In this document: positions 45,372 through 55,900 of the stretch, piece after piece | Position numbering within the stretch: position 1 is the stretch's first letter | How the letters are laid out: every line of letters starts with the position of its first letter | NCBI GenBank assembly: GCA_965237985.1 | Contig: OZ250161.1 | Coordinates: 1,736,001 to 1,800,000, forward strand | Source: G965212025 sp965237985 | Lineage (GTDB): Bacteria > Pseudomonadota > Gammaproteobacteria > Poriferisulfidales > Oxydemutatoraceae | Direction: 5' to 3' | DNA length: 64,000 nucleotides | Made by a program: the position numbers and the translations under genes | Notes under the pieces: model-generated | Told to the model about the DNA's origin: nothing | Databases searched by the model: none | Seen by the model: only the letters and a program-made list of their open reading frames with translations

Positions 45372-46385
45372 GTGAAGTTCAAGAATCCAGTGACTCAAAC
45401 AGAGAGGCAAAACCAAATACAGCGGTGGCTCCAGGATAGGTTGGGTGAAAGACCCGGGCTTGTTGAATTGGCGGGTGATGCCAGCTTCAGAAGGTACTAC
45501 AGGGTAAAGGCATCAAGGCAGAGTTTTGTGCTCATGGATGCTCAGCTGGATGATGAAAACGTCAAACAATTTGTGTTTGTCACAAAATTGTTACAGCGTT
45601 CCGGACTGCATGTTCCCACCATTGAACATGCCGACTTGCAGAATGATCTGTTGCTTCTGGAAGATCTGGGTGATCGTCTCCTGCTCAATTGCCTGAACAA
45701 GGGCAATGCAAAGGGTTTCTATTTCCAGGCTGTGAAAGACCTTCTGCTGATTCAGCATGCAAATACGGACGGACTTTCACTTTATAGCGAAGCTAAGCTG
45801 CGAAAAGAAATGGAAATATTCAAAGATTGGTTGTGTGGTCAATACTTGGGTTATCGGTTTTCTCAAGCAGAAGAAAATACTTTTGAAAGCGCCAAACAAT
45901 TCCTGGTACACCACGCGCTGGATCAGCCTCAGGTTTTTGTTCATGGCGATTACCATTCACGAAATATTCTGGTTGTAGCCGATGGTTTGGCGCATATCGA
46001 TTACCAGGATGCTGTTCTGGGCCCGCTCAGCTATGATTTGGTTTCCCTTCTAAGGGATTGCTACATTGAATGGCCGGATGGTGATGTTGAGGTTTGGATT
46101 GAATACTATTTGAGTCTCAGTGCTGATGTTGTCTATAGTTCAGGTTTTACAATGAAACAGTTCAAACGGTGGTTTGACTTGATGGGACTGCAGCGGCATT
46201 TGAAGGCGTCCGGCATATTTTGCCGTCTGCTGAAACGTGACGGAAAAATCGGCTACCTGAATGATGTCCAGAGGATATTTGGCTACACGCTTAACTGTTG
46301 TGATCAATACCCTGAATTACGCGAGTTTCGGAAATTACTGAAGCGATTGTATGATTTGTTCATCATGGCGTCCGTTCCGAGATGA
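45372..46385 (+). CDS. amgK: N-acetylmuramate/N-acetylglucosamine anomeric kinase
   Basis: AmgK phosphorylates MurNAc (and GlcNAc) at C1 in the peptidoglycan-recycling route that bypasses fosfomycin-sensitive synthesis. The 337-residue protein has the aminoglycoside-phosphotransferase fold: an early LAGDASFRRYYRV block typical of AmgK, the catalytic loop HGDYHSRNIL (His191, Asp193) and the metal Asp in HIDYQDAVLG (about 210). GTG 45372 gives the normal N-terminus. Its TGA overlaps the murU ATG as ATGA, so the two are coupled. Confidence 0.9.
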   Translation: MKFKNPVTQTERQNQIQRWLQDRLGERPGLVELAGDASFRRYYRVKASRQSFVLMDAQLDDENVKQFVFVTKLLQRSGLHVPTIEHADLQNDLLLLEDLGDRLLLNCLNKGNAKGFYFQAVKDLLLIQHANTDGLSLYSEAKLRKEMEIFKDWLCGQYLGYRFSQAEENTFESAKQFLVHHALDQPQVFVHGDYHSRNILVVADGLAHIDYQDAVLGPLSYDLVSLLRDCYIEWPDGDVEVWIEYYLSLSADVVYSSGFTMKQFKRWFDLMGLQRHLKASGIFCRLLKRDGKIGYLNDVQRIFGYTLNCCDQYPELREFRKLLKRLYDLFIMASVPR

Positions 46386-47062
46386 AGGCCATGATTTTGG
46401 CGGCTGGACATGGCAAGCGCTTGCGTCCCTTGACTGAACATATCCCGAAGCCGCTTATTTCGGTGGGCGGCAAGATGCTGATTGACAGGCATTTATGTGG
46501 TCTTGCGCAGGCTGGATTCAGCAAGGTGGTAATCAATACTTCGTACATGGGCGATGTCATCAAAGAAAAAGTGGGTTTTGGAGATCGCTATGGAATACCC
46601 ATTGTTTATTCGGAAGAAGGTGACAGCCGACTGAATACAGGTGGAGGCGTGAAAAATGCCTTGAAAATTTTGGGCACCCGCCCTTTTCTTCTGGTAAGTG
46701 CTGACGTGTTTACGGATTGGAGTTTTTCACAGTTTTGTTTGCCGGAAGATGCTGCGGCGCACTTGTTGATGGTCAGGCGTAGTGGTGAACCACGGGAAAG
46801 CTACTTTTCATTGGATCATGGCGGAGTGTCCAGAATTTCAGCGCCAGAACTGGTCTATTCGGGGATCGGGTTTTTTTGGCCGAAAGTTTTTGCAGATATT
46901 GAGAAGCGTATTTTTTCATTGCGGGATGCCCTGGATGCTGCTGTCGTGAAAAACACCATAACCACGGATGTTTATGATGGTTGCATGGTAAATGTCGGCA
47001 CTGCAGACGGTCTGAGGGACGCCAGAAGACGCTCGGTTTTTGGTGCACAAGAGCTGTCATGA
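46382..47062 (+). CDS. murU: N-acetylmuramate-1-phosphate uridylyltransferase
   Basis: MurU makes UDP-MurNAc from MurNAc-1-phosphate and UTP, the step after AmgK. The 226-residue nucleotidyltransferase starts MKAMILAAGHGKRLRPLT, the nucleotide-binding signature, followed by PKPLISVGGKMLIDRHL; LLVSADVFTDW holds the metal-binding Asp. It overlaps amgK by four bases. The presence of the pair suggests the organism recycles MurNAc by this route instead of the MurQ/NagK route. Confidence 0.92.
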   Translation: MKAMILAAGHGKRLRPLTEHIPKPLISVGGKMLIDRHLCGLAQAGFSKVVINTSYMGDVIKEKVGFGDRYGIPIVYSEEGDSRLNTGGGVKNALKILGTRPFLLVSADVFTDWSFSQFCLPEDAAAHLLMVRRSGEPRESYFSLDHGGVSRISAPELVYSGIGFFWPKVFADIEKRIFSLRDALDAAVVKNTITTDVYDGCMVNVGTADGLRDARRRSVFGAQELS

Positions 47063-48027
47063 GGTTGTTGTTGTCTACTTTTACAAATAAATTGTCCAAC
47101 AAAGGAGGAACTGTTCACTCTTAAAGAAAAGGGGTGGATATGCGATTCATGGATTTTTCTTTGTTTGGGCTTTTGGCTATGGTTTTCAGGAGAGTCGACC
47201 GCGGTTTCCCATCGCCTGCGTAGCGCGTCAGGATCTCCTCGTTTCTCAGCATGGGAGAATTGTTTTCAACTGCCCGCATAACGGGGTTGTCCGAAGTCAC
47301 CATCATGAAAAAAAATGGCTGGTCGTTATCGGTGACAGGCATTTCCCCACCGCTAATCCGGAAAATTAAGCTCCCTTTCTACCGTGACCAACCGGCCGCT
47401 TGCATGGGCTTAGGTCTTTTATGGAAGAAGCAGGGGGGGGTTCTGTGCATAAGAAAGTCAGACCGTCTACGCTAGATCGCTGACGGTGGCACAGTCAGGG
47501 CGGCAATGCGCCTGAATTTTGCGCCCCCGGCAAAGACCAGGATTTTTTGTTGCCATGGGGTCTGCCTGCGGCAGCACGAGGCGCCCCTTGTAGCGTCTCA
47601 GACTGTCTTGCAGAAAGCGACTGACAATGATTGTTTTCTCTTTGCCTGGCCTGCCTTTGGGCTGGCAATCCTTTGCTTATTTTTTTCTGAGTAGGTCTGG
47701 TGCCTGCCTGGGTGCGGCCATCATGCTATATGCCAGTGCTGTAGTCGTGGGCATGGAACCGAGATGTCATGAGCCTGAGCGAAGAGAGTGAAGACCTGTG
47801 CCTTGAGCCGTCCTAGCACCATGGAAGCAACCCGAAAGTGTGTGGCGGTCCAGGATGTGCAGCTTTGCTGCGCTTGCCAAGTTTGTCTCCGTGTTCTTGA
47901 CTGGTTCTGCCGGACTTGCCGGACTTGCTGACGACACAGTCCCCACGAAGGACCTCGGGGCTGGCATTGTCAGGGAAGCTCAGCAGCATTGGCGTTCTCC
48001 AGCACCCTTTGTGTTGCTCGACTGATG
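47063..48027. other. Intergenic region before the IS element
   Basis: About 965 bp without a supported gene. AAAGGAGGAAC at 47100 looks like a ribosome site but leads to no lasting frame. Small frames on both strands show no known domain. Confidence 0.5.
48021..48027. repeat. Target-site duplication, left (ACTGATG)
   Basis: It matches 49252-49258 exactly and abuts the left inverted repeat. Confidence 0.85.
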
Positions 48028-49251
48028 TGTAGAAGTTTAGACCCAATCTGACACATCACTCAATCAAGCTGAGCGCAGCGAAGCTTGATTTAGTGAGAGT
48101 TACCCGTTTAGATGTCATTGCAATATTAATATCCAAACAAAGAGGTAGCTCTCATGATCCATACTAACGATAAAGTCATTAAATATAAAGTCGGCCTACT
48201 CAATCTGGCTGAAGAACTCGGAAACGTCTCAAAAGCCTGCAAGATGATGGGCTTATCCAGAGATACTTTCTATCGATACAAAGCCGCTGCTGATGAAGGT
48301 GGCATTGAAGCACTTTTTGATCAAAACAGGCGTATCGCGAACCTCAAAAATAGAGTTGATCCTGCGATTGAATCCATCGTCGTTGAACACGCTCTGGAAG
48401 AACCTGCCCATGGGCAGACCCGAACCAGCAATGAGCTACGCAAAATGGGGACATTTGTTTCGCCGACGGGCGTACGAAGTATTTGGTTACGCCATAACCT
48501 GGCTTGCCTTAAAGATCGACTCAAAGCACTATCCGATAAAGTGGCCACTGAAGGCCTGATTCTTACTGAGCCTCAAGTCGCTGCCATGGAACGCAAACAA
48601 GATGACGATCAGGCCTGTGGTGAGATAGAAACAGCCCACCCTGGCTATTTGGGCTCGCAAGACACTCACTATGTGGGTACATTCAAGGGTATTGGCCGAG
48701 TCTATCAGCAGACGTTTATTGATACTTACAGTAAAGTCGCTCATGCCAAGCTCTACACCACCAAAACGCCGATTACCGCCGCTGATATGCTCAATGATCG
48801 TGTGTTGCCGTTCTATGAGGAACAAGCACTTCCCATGCTGCGGATTCTCACCGACCGTGGTACAGAATATTGTGGTCGAGCTGACCAACATGATTACCAG
48901 CTCTACCTGGCTTTGAATGATATTGAGCACACCAAAACCAAAGTCAGGTCACCGCAAACCAATGGCATTTGTGAACGCTTCCACAAGACCCTTCTCAATG
49001 AGTTTTACCAAGTGACCTTGCGTAAGAAAATCTATCAATCGATAGAAGAGTTACAAATTGATCTTGACAAATGGCTCATCAAATACAATACTCAACGAAC
49101 TCACCAAGGCAAAATGTGCTGTGGGAGAACGCCGATGGAAACTCTCATCGACGGCAAATCGATCTGGAAGGAAAAGTTTTTGAACTAAACTTAACCTGAC
49201 AGTCGGTTGCTGATAAACGGGTAACTGTCAGATCAAGTCTAAACTTCTACA
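48028..49251 (+). mobile_element. IS481-family insertion sequence, complete
   Basis: A 1,224-bp element bounded by inverted repeats that begin TGTAGAAGTTTAGAC on both ends and continue, after four mismatched bases, with TCTGACA. Direct repeats ACTGATG lie at 48021-48027 and 49252-49258 as target duplication. One transposase gene fills the element. Confidence 0.93.
48154..49188 (+). CDS. IS481-family transposase
   Basis: A 344-residue DDE transposase. An N-terminal helix-turn-helix (ACKMMGLSRDTFYRYKAA) is followed by the RNase H-like core: first Asp in SQDTHYVGTFKG, second Asp in LTDRGTEYC, and Glu in NGICERFHKTLLNEF. The tail carries NTQRTHQGKMCCGRTPMETL, usual for IS481. The frame is intact and the inverted repeats are well kept, so the element may still be active. 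AGAGGTAGCTCTC precedes ATG 48154. Confidence 0.93.
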   Translation: MIHTNDKVIKYKVGLLNLAEELGNVSKACKMMGLSRDTFYRYKAAADEGGIEALFDQNRRIANLKNRVDPAIESIVVEHALEEPAHGQTRTSNELRKMGTFVSPTGVRSIWLRHNLACLKDRLKALSDKVATEGLILTEPQVAAMERKQDDDQACGEIETAHPGYLGSQDTHYVGTFKGIGRVYQQTFIDTYSKVAHAKLYTTKTPITAADMLNDRVLPFYEEQALPMLRILTDRGTEYCGRADQHDYQLYLALNDIEHTKTKVRSPQTNGICERFHKTLLNEFYQVTLRKKIYQSIEELQIDLDKWLIKYNTQRTHQGKMCCGRTPMETLIDGKSIWKEKFLN

Positions 49252-49258
49252 ACTGATG
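49252..49258. repeat. Target-site duplication, right (ACTGATG)
   Basis: Right partner of 48021-48027. Removing the element and one copy restores GTTGCTCGACTGATGAGACA. Confidence 0.85.
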
Positions 49259-49906
49259 AGACAAACTGCAGCATCTTGACGTGCAGCTGGCGACACTTTT
49301 GCCTGCCGCAGTTCAGCAACGTTCAGTCACTGTCGGCTCCCCACCGTCGAGATTGCCATTTGCTTTGCCTGGCAGGCTTTTTGCCGTGCTGGTCACACTT
49401 GTAGCTTTATGCCTGGGGAGTTCAAGTCTTGACATCAGGCCGGTCGCGCGTTTTTTTCGCGTTTTTTGTTTACCAAGGCCTTATCCGCCTTGCCAGCGCT
49501 ACTTTGTAAAGCTACGCGCCTGCCGTTCGTTGAGATGCACATTGTGTTCCACCTCTGCCAGGGGGGGCAGATGTTCTTGGTGGATGGTCGCAATCCTCCG
49601 TAGCAGGTTTGTTCCCCGCCGCACAAGAGCAAGCTCTTGGATCTTGGTTGACTTTTGTGCCACTTGCTTTTTCTTGGCCAAAGCTTCCAGCGGGGAAGTC
49701 GTGTGATGAAAAAGAGAACACTCACTATCATGCGGGTTGTGCCTAGACATGGAGTCTACATGCAGCGGTGAAAAGTAAGCTAGACTCAAACGCCGTTTAA
49801 GCGCTGTGGCAATTTCTGTTTTATGAATGCTTTGCAGGCTGCTTGAGCGTCGCGGTAGAGGTTCACCTCTGTCTGCGGAATTTGGCTGTTTTTGGAGCGG
49901 TGGAGA
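49259..49906. other. Intergenic region with dispersed-repeat match
   Basis: No supported gene in about 650 bp. Bases about 49664-49708 match the dispersed sequence near 12240-12298. Confidence 0.5.
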
Positions 49907-52900
49907 ATGTCCTCGATTAGAAAATTTTCATCTGTAAAGATGTTTTCAATCTGTGGGTTGCAGTTATTCTGCTCCGCGATTGCCCTGATGTGCTTTCCTC
50001 CGACCGTCTTCGGGCAAGATGTGGTTACGATCGTTACTGGGCTGGCAAGCGGTACGACATTATTCAATATCACAATGGACACTGGTGATATTCTGGGGAC
50101 TGGTGCTGTGTCGGATTCCTTTATTCCCGTCGCGGTAACCAAGATTGTTCCGACTGTTGACTGTCCTACCGTTAGAGATGATTGTCTGCTGTTAAGTGAT
50201 GATATTAGAAAATTCTTTCCTGATAAGGGAAAAGATCTTAAGGAAACAAGGAACTTTCTGAATCAATTGAGCGTGCGGTCCGCTGATTATCTGCCTGTTA
50301 CTGCAACGCTTGCTTTAACGGTCACCTATTATTCTAGACTTGAACGTGGTTTACCAGTGGAAATTACGGCTACCACCAGATTAAGTTTAGTTCTGGTGGA
50401 GGACCCGCCACCTGTGTTGAAGGATGAAAATGCCGTAAGCACCATTTTTGTTTCTAATTCGCCCTTCATGACCGCGGTTTTTGGAACAATAACCGTTAGG
50501 GATGTGCAATCTACTGAATTTGTCGTTGAGGTAGTCAGTAGTATACGAATAACGCATATTTGTGGGGGTGGCAGTGTGGATGGCCGCACAGACTGCCTCC
50601 TTTTTGAATCTGAACCGACAATCGCGGAATTTTTAGGAGGTTCCAGTCAGCAGAGATCAGTTGCTCTTGCCCAGGGTTTTCTGCGCAGCATCCCGATGAA
50701 AATTTCCGGGGTCCCACCAATTCGGGCGACGGTGACGGTGTCACTGGAGTCGCGACTCAACGACAGTTCAATACCGCGGAAATCCACCCCGCTTACCTAC
50801 GCCCTGGATTTTGATATCTCCGCTCTGGTGCCGCAGTTGAGTGATAAGTCCAATCTTAAAAAAGAGGGCTCCACAGGCGGCTTTATGCCTTTCAGTTCGC
50901 TGAGAGTTACGGATGTTGGGGGCGAGGAGGAGGTTTTTACCAGCGTAAGGCTTACACAGGATTGTGGGGAGCTGGGAGAAAATTGCCTGCGGCTGAGTCC
51001 TCAACCGAGTAGCTTTGGAAGTTCTGTATTCGGCGATGACCCCCAAGATTTTTTGCGGAGCGTGATCGTGGTCCCGATAGGCGGCAGTTCCTTGTCTGCA
51101 ACCGTAACTGTGACGGTTAGTTCTATGTTACGTGGCTTAGCGCGAGTTTCCAATGAACTGGTTTACCGCCTGACTTTCGTCAGCAGGGCACCATTCCTGT
51201 CTGATAGTCCCAGCGAAAAAAGTGGCGATGTGTTGGGGTTCAGCCCATTCAGCTCCATCACTGTGACAGCAAGAGAAGCGGACACGATTACCAGTGTGGT
51301 GGTTGGGGCTTCCGGATGTTCCAGAGACCGTTCTACCTGCCTGGACATCATTGGCGTGGATCCGATAGCAGGAACAGCGATGCAGGTTCAGAGCTCCCTG
51401 CGGGATCTGGTGGTGAAATGGAGTGCGGACTATCGGGAGACGCGTGAGGCGACGGTGACGGTTTCCCTGGAAAGCAGTGTGAGGAACGCCTTTGGAGAGT
51501 TCGTGTCCCGGAAGTCAACCCCCCTGACGTATCGTCTGACTTTCACTGTTTCAGATCCACTGCCGCAGTTGAGTGATGATAAGTCCAATCTTAAAAAAGA
51601 GGGCTCCACAGGCGGCTTTATGCCTTTCAGTTCGCTGAGAGTTACGGATGTTAGGGGCGATGAGGAGGTTTTTACCAGCGTAAGGCTTATACAGGATTGT
51701 GGGGAGCTGGGAGAAAATTGTCTGCGGCTGAGTCCTCAACCGAGTAGCTTTGGAAGTCCTGTATTTGGCGATGACCCCCAAGATTTTTTGCGGAGCGTGA
51801 TCGTGGGCACCACAGACGGCCGTTCCTTGTCTGCAACCGTAACTGTGACGGTTAGTTCTATGTTACGTGGCTTAGCGCGAGTTTCCAATAAACTGGTTTA
51901 CCGCCTGACTTTCGTCAGCAGGGCACCATTCCTGTCTGATAGTCCCAGCGAAAAAAGTGGCGATGTGTTGGGGTTCAGCCCATTCAGTTCCATCACTGTG
52001 ACAGCAAGAGAAGCGGACACGATTACCAGTGTGGTGGTTGGGGCTTCCGGATGTTCCAGAGACCGTTCTACCTGCCTGGACATCATTGGCGTGGATCCGA
52101 TAGCAGGAACAGCGATGCAGGTTCAGAGCTCCCTGCGGGATCTGGTGGTGAAATGGAGTGCGGACTATCGGGAGACGCGTGAGGCGACGGTGACGGTTTC
52201 CCTGGAAAGCAGTGTGAGGAACGCCTTTGGAGAGTTCGTGTCCCGGAAGTCAACCCCCCTGACGTATCGTCTGACTTTCACTGTTTCAGATCCACTGCCG
52301 CAGTTGAGTGATGATAAGTCCAATCTTAAAAAAGAGGGCTCCACAGGCGGCTTTATGCCTTTCAGTTCGCTGAGAGTTACGGATGTTAGGGGCGATGAGG
52401 AGGTTTTTACCAGCGTAAGGCTTATACAGGATTGTGGGGAGCTGGGAGAAAATTGTCTGCGGCTGAGTCCTCAACCGAGTAGCTTTGGAAGTCCTGTATT
52501 TGGCGATGACCCCCAAGATTTTTTGCGGAGCGTGATCGTGGGCACCACAGACGGCCGTTCCTTGTCTGCAACCGTAACTGTGACGGTTAGTTCTATGTTA
52601 CGTGGCTTAGCGCGAGTTTCCAATAAACTGGTTTACCGCCTGACTTTCGTCAGCAGGGCACCATTCCTGTCTGATAGTCCCAGCGAAAAAAGTGGCGATG
52701 TGTTGGGGTTCAGCCCATTCAGTTCCATCACTGTGACAGCAAGAGAAGCGGACACGATTACCAGTGTGGTGGTTGGGTCTTCCGGATGTTCCAGAGACCG
52801 TTCTACCTGCCTGGACATCATTGGCGTGGATCCGATAGCAGGAACAGCGATGCAGGTTCAGAGCTCCCTGCGGGATCTGGTGGTGAAATGGAGTGCGAAC

Positions 52901-55900
52901 TATCGGAATCCGCGTGAGGCGACGGTGACGGTTTCCCTGGAAAGCAGTGTGAGGAACGCCTTTGGAGAGCTCGTGTCCCGGAAGTCAACCCCCCTGACGT
53001 ATTGTCTGTCTTTCACTGTTTCAGATCCACTGCCGCAGTTGAGTGATGATAAGTCCAATCTTAAAAAAGAGGGCTCCACAGGCGGCTTTACGCCTTTCAG
53101 TTCGCTGAGAGTTACGGATGTTAGGGGCGATGAGGAGGTTTTTACCAGCGTAAGGCTTATACAGGATTGTGGGGAGCTGGGAGAAAATTGCCTGCGGCTG
53201 AGTCCTGAACCGAGTAGCTTTGGAAGTCCTGCATTTGGCGATGACCCCGACCCCCAAGATTTTTTGCGGAGCGTGATCGTGGTCCCGATAGGCGGCCGTT
53301 CCTTGTCTGCAACCGTAACTGTGACGGTTAGTTCTATGTTACGTGGCTTAGCGCGAGTTTCCAATGAACTGGTTTACCGCCTGACTTTCGTCAGCAGGGC
53401 ACCATTCCTGTCTGATAGTCCCAGCGAAAAAAGTGGCGATGTGTTGGGGTTCAGCCCATTCAGCTCCATCACTGTGACAGCAAGAGAAGCGGACACGATT
53501 ACCAGTGTGGTGGTTGGGGCTTCCGGATGTTCCAGAGACCGTTCTACCTGCCTGGACATCATTGGCGTGGATCCGATAGCAGGAACAGCGATGCAGGTTC
53601 AGAGCTCCCTGCGGGATCTGGTGGTGAAATGGAGTGCGGACTATCGGGAGACGCGTGAGGCGACGGTGACGGTTTCCCTGGAAAGCAGTGTGAGGAACGC
53701 CTTTGGAGAGCTCTTGTCCCGGAAGTCAACCCCCCTGACGTATCGTCTGACTTTCACTGTTTCAGATCCACTGCCGCAGTTGAGTGATGATAAGTCCAAT
53801 CTTAAAAAAGAGGGCTCCACAGGCGGCTTTATGCCTTTCAGTTCGCTGAGAGTTACGGATGTTGGGGGCGAGGAGGAGGTTTTTACCAGCGTAAGGCTTA
53901 TACAGGATTGTGGGGATCTGGGAGAAAATTGCCTGCGGCTGAGTCCTGAACCGAGTAGCTTTGGAAGTCCTGCATTTGGCGATGACCCCGACCCCCAAGA
54001 TTTTTTGCGGAGCATGACCGTGGGCACCACAGACGACCGTTCCTTGTCTGCAACCGTAACTGTGACGGTTAGTTCTATGTTACGTGGCTTAGCGCGAGTT
54101 TCCAATAAACTGGTTTACCGCCTGACTTTCGTCAGCAGGGCACCATTCCTGTCTGATAGTTCCAGCGAAAAAAGTGGCGATGTGTTGGGGTTCAGCCCAT
54201 TCAGCTCCGTCACTGTGACAGCAAGAGAAGCGGACACGATTACCAGTGTGGTGGTTGGGGCTTCCGGATGTTCCAGAGACCGTTCTACCTGCCTGGACAT
54301 CATTGGCGTGGATCCGATAGCAGGAACAGCGATGCAGGTTCAGAGCTCCCTGCGGGATCTGGTGGTGAAATGGAGTGCGAACTATCGGAATCCGCGTGAG
54401 GCGACGGTGACGGTTTCCCTGGAAAGCAGTGTGAGGACCGCCTTTGGAGAGCTCGTGTCCCGGAAGTCAACCCCCCTGACGTATCGTCTGACTTTCACTG
54501 TTTCAGACTTGCCGCCAATGTTGGATGATGCCTCAGGTCTTGATAAAACGGGTTTTGTCGGCGGCTTCGAGCCTTTCGCTGAAATAACATTAAGTGATGA
54601 TGACAGCAGGGGAGGGACGGAGTCAATTACCGGCATTCGAATCGCCGTAGACTGCGTTGGCGGCGCTACGACCTGCACAGCTTATGTGGGCGACGGGCCG
54701 GGTGATTTCGCTGGAGGAACTCTTTCGGAAGCTCAGAACTTTCTGCGAAAACTACAGGTTCGTTCCCGGTTCGCGTCTTATTCGGCAAGGTTGTCTGTAA
54801 CAGTCCGTACGGTGCTACGGGAACTGCCGCGTCAGTCTAATACGCTTGTTTATACTTTGACATTCCCCACACTTGGCCGTCTTCGTGATGACCGACCCAA
54901 GAGCAGGTTTGTCGTCCCGGAATTTGCTGTTGACCTGGGGGTTAACCCTTATGACTTGGATGAGGTGCGCAATGCAGTTAAAGAACATTGCGGTGGTGAT
55001 TATTTCGAAGATTCTGATGGTGATGGCGTGCCAAATAATGTTGAAGCACAGTTGGGCACAGACTGTCGGAATGACGATCCAGACAATGTAGCGGGTGGCG
55101 AGGAGAGACCTTTGGTGACTGTTGATACTTCCGAGGCTCAGATGTTGGACAAATTGCCCTTTACAGGCAGTCTGTCGGAACTTGAAATTCAATGCCGGGG
55201 TTGTGTGGAGATTTTCTTCCTTGAAAAACAGGCTGTCTGCACTTCCGCATCGGCTGACTCCGTACTCGGGAACGGCAGCATTGCATTCCCGGGCGTAAAC
55301 CAGTCATCTTGTTACCAGGCGGGCTATTACTCAAGCTCTGCAACTGCTGCTCCTTCCCCCTTGACAGGAACGATTTTCCCTGTGCCAACCTGGTCGGAGC
55401 TATATGTGTTGGGCATAGACAAGTATGGGAACTGGTCTGTCAGCAATAGTGGGGCACTGGATACGAAGGTGGTGTACACGTTAGCCGTTTTGAGTCTCGG
55501 TCCGGATCTATATGCCCTTGGGGATATGGCAAACGTCACGGTGGAATTTCGCGGGCGATGGACTCAGGCATCTCCGGACTTGTCGCTTCCTGCGGTTGCC
55601 CTGGCTTTTACTCTTGACGTCAACGGCACGAAATTCCCGGGATCATTTCCCAATCCCGTGCACAGGGGTACGATGACCATTCCTGTTGATGTGTCCGATA
55701 TTGATGCAGGAAGCATGCTGATTGTGAGCCTGGATGACTCCAATTTTTTTGCCGTGGGAAGAAGTGTTCTTACTATCCTAAAAGGAGAAGCGCCGCCATT
55801 CATAACGATTGGCCTGATGGAGGAGGGAAATCCCGATCCCGTCTCTGTCGTCAGCCTTGATGATGGAGGTGCAGGCTACAGTCTCAACGTGGGTCCGGCA

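Noticed and set aside
47121..47342. Minus-strand 73-codon frame after murU
   Set aside because: No family recognised, no ribosome site, and no neighbour that supports it.
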